A stretch of 64,000 bases of DNA. It comes from Bradyrhizobium sp. sGM-13. GTDB lineage: Bacteria > Pseudomonadota > Alphaproteobacteria > Rhizobiales > Xanthobacteraceae. Under the pieces are notes generated by a model. That model searched no databases and was not told the DNA's origin. It worked only from the letters and a program-made list of their open reading frames with translations. Location of the stretch: positions 183,669 through 247,668 of the forward strand of contig NZ_JAGWDK010000012.1 of assembly GCF_018398875.1 (NCBI RefSeq), read 5' to 3'. A program made the position numbers and the translations under genes. This document shows, in pieces, positions 8,858-19,748 of this stretch (positions are counted from its first letter, which is position 1; every line of letters begins with the position of its first letter).

Positions 8858-10516
8858 TCAATACTTGCTACCTGAACCGCCCTGATCAGACTGGTTCTTC
8901 GCCGCAGGTGCCGGCGCATTGTTGTTCTGGTTGGTTTGCCCGGACGGCTGGTTGGAGGTCGGCTGATTGCCGCCTCGCGCCGGGGCCTGTCCAGTCGTCT
9001 GACCAGACGGAGGCCGTTGCGTGCCGGCCTGGCCGGTGGTTGCCGGCTGGTTTCTTCCAGCCTGACCGGTTGTCGTAGGCTCGTTCTGCCGGGCAGGCGC
9101 ATTAGCCTGACCGGTATTCTGGCCGGTCGCGTTCCGCTGCGCCGATGGCTGCTGGCCGGCCGTCGTCGACTGGCTCTGAGTGGCACTTATCTTGTTGGAC
9201 ACTCCGAGCGCGGCAACGGTGCGTGTATCAATCGTGCCGCTGGCCTGCAGGCCCTGCCGCCGCTGGAAGACCATCAAAGCCTCGCGCGTCCGGGCGCTGA
9301 ACACGCCATCCGCTCTGCCAGTCAGCAAACCGCGTTGGATGAGCACCCGCTGCACCACGCGGATTTCGTCGGGGCTCAGATCGAGCGCGGCGACGCTGCC
9401 ACCGCCGATGCGGCCACGACCTGCGAACCGCGTCCTCGGTCCTGCCGGGACAACGTCCACGATCCTCCGGCTCCGATCCACGAACACGATCTCGTCCTCG
9501 ACGACGAAGAAGCTGTAGTCGCGGTAGTCCGGGAACGTGTCGATCAATACGGGGAATGCCGCGACCGACACAAAGGAGACATGCCGTGGCACCACGACGC
9601 CGGTGTTGATCCGGAAGTTGATGGAGTTGACGTTAACGCGCGCCACATTGCGCGAGCCAAGCACCGACTGCTGCAGCGTTGTCTGCTGTTGCGCAGTCAC
9701 CGACACGCGGCCCGACATGCTCTGAGCGGCCGCACCCTGGCCTTCCGCCCGCGCATCGGTCTGTCCGCGGGTGTTGGCGCCGGTCGTTGTGGACTGACCC
9801 TGCTGCGTCGCCTGGCCCTGCTGCGTGGTCTGACCTTGGGAAGGAGCGCTGGGCCTGGTGTTGGCGCCGGTCGTCGTACCCGGCCTTGCATTCGGACCCT
9901 CCGTTGCCGCACCGGTCTGGTCACGGCGCTGCTGGGTTGTCTCTGCGGTTGCCGGCTTCTGCCTTTGCTGCGCCTTTTGTTCGGTCTGACGCGTCTGGTC
10001 GCGCTCGCCACGGCCTTGCCCCACGGTCTGGTCCTTTTGCCTACCATAGGACTGGTCCTGCGCCTTTCGGTCTGACTGACGCAGTTGATCGCGCTCGCCG
10101 CGGCCTTGCCCCACCGTCTGATCCTTTTGCCCGCGCTGCGACCGATCCGCGCCGATCTGTCGCTCGCCCCTATCCATCGCGCGGCCGCTCTCTCTCATTC
10201 CTTCGCTACGCTGTGCGCCCGATGGCGCAGCAGCAGGGCTTTCCGCCCGGCCGCCTGCTCGGCCTTGCGTCATCCCTTCACCACGGGATGCGCCGCCTGC
10301 GCCCTGCGAAATTCCACCTCCCGACTGCCTCTCTTCGGCGGCACCGCCGCCAGCTCCTCCACCGGCGCTTATTCCGCCGCCGGCACCTGCTCCTCCGCCG
10401 GCACCCATTCCGCCACCGCCGCCACCATCACGCATGCCTTGTGCCGCCGCCAGACTGACGCCGGCGAGCAGCGCTGCTGTGGTCAGCAGGAACCTGCTCT
10501 TTCTAATGCTGTGCAT
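8858..10516 (-). CDS. exported DUF1236 protein with peptidoglycan-binding domain and low-complexity linker
   Basis: A 552-residue protein. The signal peptide MHSIRKSRFLLTTAALLAGVSLAAAQ starts at an ATG with GGAGGAGG upstream. Residues 30-75 are glycine-rich; about 75-260 are Gln/Arg/Gly-rich with a near-exact tandem repeat of the phrase QKDQTVGQGRGERDQ. A folded middle part resembles DUF1236, containing RINTGVVVPRHVSFV and FVVEDEIVFVDRSRRIV. Then LDLSPDEIRVVQRVLIQ to VAALGVS is a PG_binding_1 module. The tail of about 100 residues is again Gln/Thr/Asn-rich. It is probably an envelope protein that binds peptidoglycan. The low-complexity parts suggest a flexible spacer. Confidence 0.85.
   Translation of the reverse strand: MHSIRKSRFLLTTAALLAGVSLAAAQGMRDGGGGGGMGAGGGAGAGGGISAGGGAGGGAAEERQSGGGISQGAGGASRGEGMTQGRAGGRAESPAAAPSGAQRSEGMRESGRAMDRGERQIGADRSQRGQKDQTVGQGRGERDQLRQSDRKAQDQSYGRQKDQTVGQGRGERDQTRQTEQKAQQRQKPATAETTQQRRDQTGAATEGPNARPGTTTGANTRPSAPSQGQTTQQGQATQQGQSTTTGANTRGQTDARAEGQGAAAQSMSGRVSVTAQQQTTLQQSVLGSRNVARVNVNSINFRINTGVVVPRHVSFVSVAAFPVLIDTFPDYRDYSFFVVEDEIVFVDRSRRIVDVVPAGPRTRFAGRGRIGGGSVAALDLSPDEIRVVQRVLIQRGLLTGRADGVFSARTREALMVFQRRQGLQASGTIDTRTVAALGVSNKISATQSQSTTAGQQPSAQRNATGQNTGQANAPARQNEPTTTGQAGRNQPATTGQAGTQRPPSGQTTGQAPARGGNQPTSNQPSGQTNQNNNAPAPAAKNQSDQGGSGSKY
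9988..10131 (-). repeat. intragenic tandem repeat in the DUF1236/PGB gene
   Basis: Two copies of a segment starting TGACGC on the plus strand (9988-10042 and 10077-10131, offset 89 bases) encode the repeated phrase QKDQTVGQGRGERDQ. Only a handful of bases differ between them, so the duplication is recent or kept alike by recombination. Confidence 0.8.
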
Positions 10517-10866
10517 GTGAAACCTCCTCCGTTTGCCTCGCAGCATTTTTTTCGACGCGGTACTTTCGAACTGAGCAGTTCAAGGCTCCGTTATGAGTGA
10601 CGGACCTGCTGCAAACGAGCGCTCGTCCGAGTTTCCGATCTGCTGGGAAAACGAATGCCCGATGCCATTCGTTCCCGTTCACGCCGTTGCGCCAGCGGGA
10701 CACACGGTTCCGGAGCGAAACTGGCTCGTGTTTGTACGATTGGCGAGTGGACCTATGTCGGTCAGCGCCGTTGCGGTGGCGAAGAGCGAGATGACTCAAT
10801 TGAGGTAATTGGTCGAGCCGGTGCGGTGCAGATTGTCTAAAGGGGCTTCTGCGGATGTCCGCTTCC

Positions 10867-10968
10867 ACCGGCGTCGACCGCCCCACCGAGCGCTTCCGCA
10901 TCCTCAACGGCCTCAACCAGCACGCCTAGGTCGCGCCGCTCGATCGCGTGAAGATCGTGGTGGACTAA
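10867..10968 (+). pseudogene. degenerate copy of the 3' end (LysM tail) of the M48 protease gene
   Basis: These 102 bases align without gaps to 8600-8701, the last 102 bases of the M48 protease gene, with roughly ten substitutions. One of them changes the CAG codon of the parent to TAG, so the copy cannot encode the LysM end. The final stop is kept in position (TAA in place of TGA). There is no start or 5' portion nearby. It is a partial duplication, with the DUF1236 gene now lying between parent and copy. Confidence 0.88.
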
Positions 10969-10983
10969 TCAGGATGCCTCAGC

Positions 10984-11132
10984 CGTCATTGCGAGCCATC
11001 TTGTCGCACGATGCGCGCCCGATGACAGGCTCCGCGAAGCAATCCGCGCCAACGCGGGGATAGATGGATTGCTTCGTCGCTTCAGCGCAAAATTGCTCCG
11101 CAATTTTGTCGCGAGCTCCTCGCAATTACGCG
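10984..11132. repeat. palindromic intergenic repeat, family R3
   Basis: It starts GTCATTGCGAGCC and ends CTCCTCGCAATTACG, with inner motifs AGGCTCCGCGAAGCAATCC and GGATTGCTTCGTCGCTTC. The same element occurs at 17321-17440. This copy carries a small internal addition (GCAAAATTGCTCCGCAATTTTG). The rest of the gap from 10517 to 11172 holds nothing else I can support beyond the pseudogene fragment. Confidence 0.85.
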
Positions 11133-11172
11133 GCGAGCGCTGCGTGATACCAGGAATTTGTGCGATCTAATT

Positions 11173-11532
11173 CTACTCGATGGTCACACGCGAACGCCAC
11201 CGCGACTCAAAACTATTGTCATCGTCAAGCATCCGCGCCTGCGCATCCATGGGCTCGCTGCGCTTCTCTGTGACGATGCTTACCGGCTCGGCCTCGGCCT
11301 TCGCTTGCGCGGGTGCCGGCGCCGCGGCAGGCCACCGCAACAACGATTTCGAAATCACGCTCTTGCCGGCGTACCAGCATTTGCGCCCGTCGATTAGGCG
11401 CCAGGACCAATGCCCCTGCTGATTGGACGGCACCGCGGCGCTGCATTCCCTCACCTGCGCGGCCGGCGCGCTGATCGGAAGCAGCGCGGCCATGACCATG
11501 GCGAGAAAGACTGACTGAACCTGCCCTTTCAT
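11173..11532 (-). CDS. small exported hypothetical protein
   Basis: A 119-residue protein whose first 24 residues, MKGQVQSVFLAMVMAALLPI and SAPA, form a signal peptide. The start was set here because the upstream open frame is repeat sequence. The mature part has two cysteines in RECSAAV and GRKCWYAGK around a tryptophan-rich SNQQGHWSWRLIDGRKCW, which may be disulphide-bonded. This WSWRxIDGRKCWYxG pattern occurs in small exported proteins of this bacterial group, but I know no function. The C-terminus is charged. It stands alone between repeats. Confidence 0.7.
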   Translation of the reverse strand: MKGQVQSVFLAMVMAALLPISAPAAQVRECSAAVPSNQQGHWSWRLIDGRKCWYAGKSVISKSLLRWPAAAPAPAQAKAEAEPVSIVTEKRSEPMDAQARMLDDDNSFESRWRSRVTIE

Positions 11533-11654
11533 CGAATCCCCCTTGCGGTTGATCTGGATTGGGGCGGGAGGTTCTCCCCCGATTCTGGTCACAAAAAGTC
11601 GAAAATTGGGCCACTTTCGCGTAAGTGACTGCAAATGCTGTCCAAAATCGCCGT

Positions 11655-11829
11655 CCTTCCCTTCTCTCCTTGTGGGAGAAGGTGGCATAGGAGGCTGTCG
11701 GCCGCCGTAGTTAGAGGAGGACGCCGATGCTTTGCAGCGGCTATGGCCGCGAAGCGGCAGCGAGACGGATGAGGGGTCTGTCTCCGCGGAGAGAACACTC
11801 ATCCGGCGCTTCGCGCCACCTTCTCCCAC
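11655..11829. repeat. palindromic intergenic repeat, family R2
   Basis: The left end reads CTTCTCTCCTTGTGGGAGAAG and the right end GCGCCACCTTCTCCCACC, with inner phrases ATGAGGGGTCTGTCTCC and GAGAACACTCATCCGGCGC. Related copies lie at 17785-17921, 27314-27506 and, as a half copy, 28741-28780. Some of these copies contain a short segment naming the pattern GGCTATGG.CGCGAAGCGGC. Non-coding; the gap 11533-11910 otherwise holds only the terminator. Confidence 0.85.
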
Positions 11830-11860
11830 CCGCTGAAGGAATTTGCTTACACCCCAAACA

Positions 11861-11888
11861 AAAAGCCCGGTCTTTCGACCGGGCTTTT
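11861..11888. terminator. bidirectional intrinsic terminator downstream of carD
   Basis: AAAAGCCCGGTC-TTTC-GACCGGGCTTTT: a perfect 12-bp inverted repeat with an A-tract on one side and a T-tract on the other, 23 bases after the carD stop. It can work in both directions. Confidence 0.92.
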
Positions 11889-11910
11889 CGTTTCAATCCT
11901 CGGGATTCTT

Positions 11911-12849
11911 TCAGGCAGCTTCATCCGCCACGGCAGCGTCGTCGCCGTCGGCGTCGACATCGGCCTCGTCGGCCTCGGCATCAGCTTCGGTGGCTTCGGC
12001 CTTGGCGCCGCGGCGCGGGCTCTTGGCGAGCTGGTTTTCGATTTCTTTGACCGCTTCGGTCTCGGTCGAATGCTGCACGACCGCGATTTCGCGCGACAGC
12101 CGATCGAGCGCCGCTTCATAGAGCTGGCGTTCCGAGTAGGACTGCTCGGGCTGCGATTCCGAGCGGTAGAGATCGCGGACCACTTCGGCGATCGCGACGA
12201 TGTCGCCCGAATTGATCTTCGCTTCGTATTCCTGCGCCCGGCGCGACCACATCGTGCGTTTTACGCGCGCACGACCTTTCAGCGTTTCTAGGGCCTTCTT
12301 GACCAGCGCCGGCTCGGACAGCTTGCGCATGCCGACATTGGCGACCTTGGCGGTCGGCACGCGGAGCGTCATCTTGTCCTTCATGAAATTGATCACGAAC
12401 AGCTCGAGCTTGGCGCCCGCGATCTCCTGCTCCTCGATGGCCAGGATCTGGCCGACGCCGTGAGCCGGATAGACCACGAATTCATTGGCCTTGAAGCCCT
12501 GACGCTGGGTCACGACCTTCTTCGGCTCCTCGACGCGCGGCGCAGCGGCAACCGGCTTGGCAGCAGCCTTCGGCGCGGCGGCCTTCGGGGGAGCAGCCTT
12601 CACAGGGGTCTTGACGGGATGCTTGGCAGTAACTTTCGACGCAGTGGTCTTCGAACCCGTCGCTTTCGCGGCGGTCTTGGCAGTCTTTTCTGACATTGCG
12701 CTTCTTTTGTTCTTTGAGGACTTTGTGGCCGAAACCTTCTTGGCGTCCTTCATGGGCGCCTTGGCACGGCCTTTGGTTGCGCTGCGGCTGGCCGGAGCGG
12801 CTTTTTTCGTCGTCTTGGAAGCACTCTTTTTACGCGTTTTCTGTGACAC
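11911..12849 (-). CDS. carD: CarD family transcriptional regulator with Lys/Ala-rich N-terminal tail
   Basis: A 312-residue protein. Residues of about 115-180 (FKANEFVVYPAHGVGQILAI and following) are the RNA-polymerase-interacting domain found in CarD and Mfd, followed by the helical CarD C-terminal domain to about residue 275. CarD binds RNA polymerase beta and steadies open promoter complexes. The first 110 residues are almost only Lys, Ala, Thr, Ser and Pro, like a histone H1 tail, and the last 35 are Ala/Glu/Asp-rich. The GTG start is chosen because the coding pattern extends to it; an internal ATG at 12696 would give 261 residues. A promoter and an inverted repeat lie upstream. Confidence 0.87.
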   Translation of the reverse strand: MSQKTRKKSASKTTKKAAPASRSATKGRAKAPMKDAKKVSATKSSKNKRSAMSEKTAKTAAKATGSKTTASKVTAKHPVKTPVKAAPPKAAAPKAAAKPVAAAPRVEEPKKVVTQRQGFKANEFVVYPAHGVGQILAIEEQEIAGAKLELFVINFMKDKMTLRVPTAKVANVGMRKLSEPALVKKALETLKGRARVKRTMWSRRAQEYEAKINSGDIVAIAEVVRDLYRSESQPEQSYSERQLYEAALDRLSREIAVVQHSTETEAVKEIENQLAKSPRRGAKAEATEADAEADEADVDADGDDAAVADEAA

Positions 12850-12938
12850 AGCCTGCGCGCGGAACTGCCACGCCCCTGTTCGATGTTTTTACGAAACCCA
12901 CCGGGGCCACAGGATACGCATGGCCGGGATCGGCTTAG

Positions 12939-12960
12939 AATGTGCCCAATATAGCACATT
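12939..12960. promoter_or_regulatory. inverted repeat overlapping the carD promoter
   Basis: AATGTGC-CCAATATA-GCACATT is a perfect 7-bp inverted repeat with an 8-base centre that contains the proposed -10 box. This placement would suit a repressor operator. The binding protein is unknown. Confidence 0.5.
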
Positions 12961-12975
12961 TTCCGCAAAAATCAA
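12948..12975 (-). promoter_or_regulatory. sigma-70-type promoter for carD
   Basis: Minus strand: TTGATT, 16 bases, TATATT, located about 100 bases upstream of the carD start. The match to consensus and the location in the only gap ahead of carD support it. Confidence 0.6.
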
Positions 12976-13111
12976 TGATTTACGCCGGGTTCCGGGCCCT
13001 TACGGGGCGGTTTCCGTCATAAGACCGCTAACAGGGTTAAATCCGCTCACCGCGTTCGGTTCAGATTGGGGCGAAAATCAGGCTCGGCGAGCCCGCAACT
13101 TATCCACAGGC

Positions 13112-13450
13112 TTAATCACCGCTACCTGGTTCCTTGGAAAAATATTTCTCGAACTTGCCCTCGACACCTTCGAATTCTTTCGCGTCCGGCGGGGCGTCCT
13201 TCTTCTGGGTGATGTTGGGCCAGCTCTTGGCGTACTCGGTGTTGACCTCGAGCCACTTCTCGAGGCCCGGCTCGGTGTCGGGCTTGATGGCATCCGCAGG
13301 ACATTCGGGTTCGCAGACGCCACAGTCGATGCATTCGTCGGGATGGATGACCAGCATGTTCTCGCCCTCGTAGAAGCAGTCGACGGGGCAAACCTCAACG
13401 CAGTCGGTATATTTGCACTTGATGCAGGCTTCAGTGACGACGTAAGTCAT
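13112..13450 (-). CDS. fdxA: 7Fe-8S ferredoxin FdxA
   Basis: A 112-residue ferredoxin. Cysteines at 9, 17, 21 and 25 and the C40-x2-C43-x2-C46-x3-C50-P cluster match the [3Fe-4S] plus [4Fe-4S] arrangement of the Azotobacter ferredoxin I type, as does the length and the non-cluster tail. It transfers electrons in the cytoplasm. The ATG opens MTYVVTEACIKCKY, invariant in the family. It is minus strand between carD and a small S4 protein, with about 120 bases to the latter. Confidence 0.96.
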   Translation of the reverse strand: MTYVVTEACIKCKYTDCVEVCPVDCFYEGENMLVIHPDECIDCGVCEPECPADAIKPDTEPGLEKWLEVNTEYAKSWPNITQKKDAPPDAKEFEGVEGKFEKYFSKEPGSGD

Positions 13451-13574
13451 CCAACGCTCCGAAACGGATCAGTTTTCCGGGGTTTGCGTAGCGCATGCGG
13501 TGCGCTGCCGCAAGGGAAGCAGCGGGCCGTTAGCGGCCGTTTTTCAGGCGTCCCTGCGTGCCCTGCGCAGATAG

Positions 13575-13844
13575 TTATTGTTTGTCGTTCTGCAAATCAT
13601 CGTAGAGCACGCGCGCCGCCGCAGCGTCGCCGCGCCGCTCGGAAAATCCCACCACTTTCAGGATGCGCACGGTGCGGTCGAGCCCGATCGTCAAGACGTC
13701 GCCGACTTTCACCGAATGTCCCGGCGCCATTTCACGCACGCCGTTGATGCGGACGTGACCGGCCTCGACGAGGGCGGCAGCCGAGGTGCGGGCCCTCACC
13801 ACCCGCGCATGCCACAGCCATTTGTCGAGGCGCTGCCGCTCCAA
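13575..13844 (-). CDS. S4-domain RNA-binding protein (HslR-like)
   Basis: An 89-residue protein that is essentially one S4 domain: MERQRLDKWLWHARVVRARTSAAALVEAGHVRINGVREMAP is reduced here to its marks RLDKWLWHARVVRARTSA and GHVRINGVR. HslR/Hsp15-type proteins bind structured RNA and in E. coli rescue stalled 50S subunits carrying nascent chains. The stop of the large helicase gene lies just upstream, 12 bases from this ATG, so the two are probably co-transcribed, linking two RNA-acting proteins. Confidence 0.88.
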   Translation of the reverse strand: MERQRLDKWLWHARVVRARTSAAALVEAGHVRINGVREMAPGHSVKVGDVLTIGLDRTVRILKVVGFSERRGDAAAARVLYDDLQNDKQ

Positions 13845-13856
13845 ATATTTGCTCGA

Positions 13857-17279
<3,423 letters not shown>

Positions 17280-17320
17280 TCTGTGCAGGTGTTTCTTATT
17301 TAGGTGCGCGCGCCCAACCC

Positions 17321-17440
17321 GTCATTGCGAGCCACCCGGTCGGCGCAAAGCGCCGCCGGATGACAGGCTCCGCGAAGCAATCCATAGCGCCACACGTGTG
17401 GAGGTATGGATTGCTTCGTCGCTTCGCTCCTCGCAATGAC
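17321..17440. repeat. palindromic intergenic repeat, family R3 (second copy)
   Basis: It starts GTCATTGCGAGCCACC and ends CGCTCCTCGCAATGAC, with the inner pair AGGCTCCGCGAAGCAATCC and GGATTGCTTCGTCGCTTC in common with 10984-11132. The following 17441-17784 contains no recognisable gene; I see only a direct repetition of CTGGAACGA at 17530-17547. Confidence 0.88.
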
Positions 17441-17784
17441 GGAAAAACGCGGAGTTTCTCTTTCGTTTGGCACCAACTGCGCCGATTCTGTTTCACTTTG
17501 CGACGGTGATGCGGTCGCGGCTTAAGCTCTGGAACGAGTCTGGAACGAATCGCGTCCGAATCGCTGACTCCTCCCGAGACCCGATACGTTCACCGCAACA
17601 TCTCGCGCTGAAGCGCACCCGGCGGCACTAGATCAAGTTTACAGCGGCTGCACAAGCGACGGTTTCGGGACTAATTTCTTAAAGACCGGAGTCGAATCAG
17701 AAGTGGTCAAGAGTCAACATGATTCATGGCGGTTGCATCGATTTCGTCGGAGGGAGCTCCTCTCCCTCGCCCCTTGCGAGACCT

Positions 17785-17921
17785 CCCTTCTCCCCTTGTG
17801 GGAGAAGGTGGCGCGAAGCGCCGGATGAGGGGTTCTCTCCGCGCGCACGATTCGCGGAGAGAACCCCTCACCCGTCGCCGAACTTCGTTCGGCGCCACCC
17901 TCTCCCACAAGGGGAGAGGGA
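17785..17921. repeat. palindromic intergenic repeat, family R2 (second copy)
   Basis: Arms CTTCTCCCCTTGTGGGAGAAG and CTCTCCCACAAGGGGAGAG enclose the paired phrases GGGGTTCTCTCCGCG and CGCGGAGAGAACCCC. It would fold into one long cruciform hairpin right after the DUF3108 gene and may serve as its terminator. Confidence 0.88.
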
Positions 17922-17928
17922 AAGAAGG

Positions 17929-18834
17929 TCAATTCGTCTTCGCTACCCGTGGCGGCATCGCTGATGTCACGAACGACGTCGCTTCCAGCATCGCCAGGCC
18001 AAACGGCGTCGGGATCGTCATGCGGAACGGAACCAAAATGCGCGTGCCGGCAATCGGCACGAACGTGATCTCCATCTTTCGTTCGCTCGCGAGATATTTG
18101 ATCACGGGGCGATCGGGGATGTAGCCCGCGACCGGGTTGAAATAGATCGCGCAGACCAGCGCCGGCCCGTGATAGCCCTTTTCGGCTTTGACCGTTTCCA
18201 TGCGCTTGTAATCGAGCTTGAGATCGTAGCGCATGCGTCCGTCGAAAATCCCGGCTCCGGTGCGGCAGGAATCCGGCGCCAGCACTTCGCCATTGCCGGG
18301 CACGCGCAGCAGTGAGCCCGTCATGGGATCGAGCACGCTTTTGCGGTGCGCGTCGGTGACGGGAATGCGGCCGGGATCGACCGGCGGCGCCGGGTCGATC
18401 GAAAATTCCTTCACGCCGCCGTTGGCCAGCGAAATCCGGATAGTCTCGGATTTCTTCTGCGTGGTGGTGGTCGCGGTATAGGCGTTCGCGACCAGCGCGC
18501 CGTTCACGATGCGACCTTGGCTGGCGCCGGAACCGGTGCCGCCGGAAAACGCCTTCAACAGCCCGGCGGTGCCGCCCTGCGCGGAGGCCGAAAACACATC
18601 GTCGCCGATTTCGATGGTCCAGCTTCCCTTGCCGACCGGAATGCCCGCCAGCGTCGCCTCATAATGCGCGTCCAACCGCCCCTGCGCGGAAGCTGCCTGC
18701 GGCGCGAGTAAGCCCCACGCGGCGGCGCACAGGCCGACAGCGAGGCCGAGCCTGGCGGAGAGAGATTGGCGCGAAACGGCGCATCTGGCAGTCACGAATG
18801 AATAATCCCGGGATCGGCGCGAGCTGATGTTCAT
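17929..18834 (-). CDS. exported DUF3108 domain protein
   Basis: A 301-residue protein. Its N-terminus has a basic stretch and then LGLAVGLCAAAWGLLAPQA with ASAQ as a probable signal-peptidase site around residue 50. The mature part begins LDAHYEATLAGIPVGKGSW, the start of the DUF3108 beta-rich domain, which extends to KYLASERKMEITFVPI. The family is thought to sit in the periplasm and resembles lipoprotein-carrier folds; the role is unknown. Translation may start at a later codon, because the signal peptide is long from this Met. It is divergent from rpmB. Confidence 0.8.
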   Translation of the reverse strand: MNISSRRSRDYSFVTARCAVSRQSLSARLGLAVGLCAAAWGLLAPQAASAQGRLDAHYEATLAGIPVGKGSWTIEIGDDVFSASAQGGTAGLLKAFSGGTGSGASQGRIVNGALVANAYTATTTTQKKSETIRISLANGGVKEFSIDPAPPVDPGRIPVTDAHRKSVLDPMTGSLLRVPGNGEVLAPDSCRTGAGIFDGRMRYDLKLDYKRMETVKAEKGYHGPALVCAIYFNPVAGYIPDRPVIKYLASERKMEITFVPIAGTRILVPFRMTIPTPFGLAMLEATSFVTSAMPPRVAKTN

Positions 18835-19046
18835 TTAGGCAAAAATATCCGGCAAACAACGCGGGTTATCGCGAAAACCGCTGCTTTCAAGGACCTTTCA
18901 TCGCCGCCCGCCGCTCGCGGAAGGCCAAGGTCTTTTCTAAGCTAAACCCATGATGTCGGCGCGGATTGCGCCCTTTATATGATGGCTTAAGTGGCTGGAA
19001 CCCCTTAGAAACCGGGCGATTCCGTGAGGCAGCCAGCGCAAGAACC

Positions 19047-19075
19047 TTGACCCCGTGGCCGTCTCCCCCTATACG
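19047..19075 (+). promoter_or_regulatory. sigma-70-type promoter for rpmB
   Basis: TTGACC, 17 bases, TATACG. It lies about 95 bases upstream of rpmB and has a near-consensus -35, the expected spacing and no competing gene. The leader between it and the start is about 85 bases. Confidence 0.7.
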
Positions 19076-19169
19076 TCCGCGGTTCCTGGAAATGGACGCG
19101 ATTTTGGACCCCCGCGGGCGCCTGCGAGAAGCGGCTCGGCTATGGCGGGATGGAAGAGGATTTTGCAAG

Positions 19170-19478
19170 ATGTCCCGGCGCTGCGAACTGACGGCCAAGG
19201 GCCCCCAGGTGGGCCACAAGGTGAGCCACTCCAACATCAAGACCAAGCGGCGCTTCCTGCCGAACCTTGTCAATGTCACCTTCATCTCGGACGCGCTCGC
19301 CCGCAACGTGCGCCTGCGCGTCTCGACCAATGCGCTCAAGAGCGTCGACCACAATGGCGGCTTCGATGCCTACCTCCTGAAGGCCAAGGCCGACGTCCTC
19401 TCCCCCCGCGCCCTCGATCTGAAGCGCGCGATCGAGAAGAAGGTCGGCAAGCCCGCGTTCGTGAAGAAGGCGAGCTGA
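19170..19478 (+). CDS. rpmB: 50S ribosomal protein L28
   Basis: A 102-residue L28. MSRRCELTAKGPQVGHKVSH is the invariant family N-terminus with the ATG at 19170, and KRRFLPNLVNVTF and GGFDAYLL are conserved. The length, about 20 residues longer than in E. coli, is normal for alphaproteobacteria. The upstream open frame is not coding by this comparison. A near-consensus promoter is upstream and a strong terminator downstream, so it is a single-gene unit divergent from the DUF3108 gene. Confidence 0.97.
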   Translation: MSRRCELTAKGPQVGHKVSHSNIKTKRRFLPNLVNVTFISDALARNVRLRVSTNALKSVDHNGGFDAYLLKAKADVLSPRALDLKRAIEKKVGKPAFVKKAS

Positions 19479-19510
19479 GCGAAGTTTAAATCGGCGGATC
19501 GAAGTTTGGA

Positions 19511-19542
19511 GCGGCCGGGTCGAAAGACCCGGCCGCTTTTTT
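19511..19542 (+). terminator. intrinsic terminator of rpmB
   Basis: GCGGCCGGGTC-GAAA-GACCCGGCCGC followed by TTTTTT: an 11-bp perfect stem with a GAAA tetraloop 32 bases after the rpmB stop. Confidence 0.95.
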
Positions 19543-19572
19543 GTTTGAGCGCGCCGCACCTTTCGTCACTCC

Positions 19573-19630
19573 GTCATGGCCGGGCTTGCTTGCCCCGGCG
19601 AAGCCTTGGCGTAGCCAGGTCCCGGCCATC
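19573..19630. repeat. palindromic intergenic repeat, family R5
   Basis: GTCATGGCCGGGCTTGC to GTCCCGGCCATCCACGTC, with the shared inner phrase GGCGAAGCCTTGGCGTAGCC. A second copy is at 63315-63378. Non-coding. Confidence 0.8.
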
Positions 19631-19748
19631 CACGTCTTACTTCGTTCTGAAGTCACACCGTATTTCCACGGTGTGCATTCACGCGCATGCGCGCTTGCCC
19701 ACGTCCTCCGGTTGCTCTTGTATGGCGACGGGTCTGGGGGTTCATGTC

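Noticed and set aside
10593..10840. Overlapping short plus-strand frames after the DUF1236 gene
   Set aside because: Three frames are open together for 150-200 bases in GC-rich DNA, none with a ribosome site or a recognisable pattern.
17441..17784. Possible small RNA or tRNA-like element in the gap after the helicase gene
   Set aside because: No cloverleaf, terminator or promoter pattern could be supported; only a short direct repetition of CTGGAACGA.
17719..18124. Short frames with phrases like SLLPLWEKVA in the gap after the helicase gene
   Set aside because: The phrase is the translation of repeat R2 and recurs at other copies, so it is not a gene.
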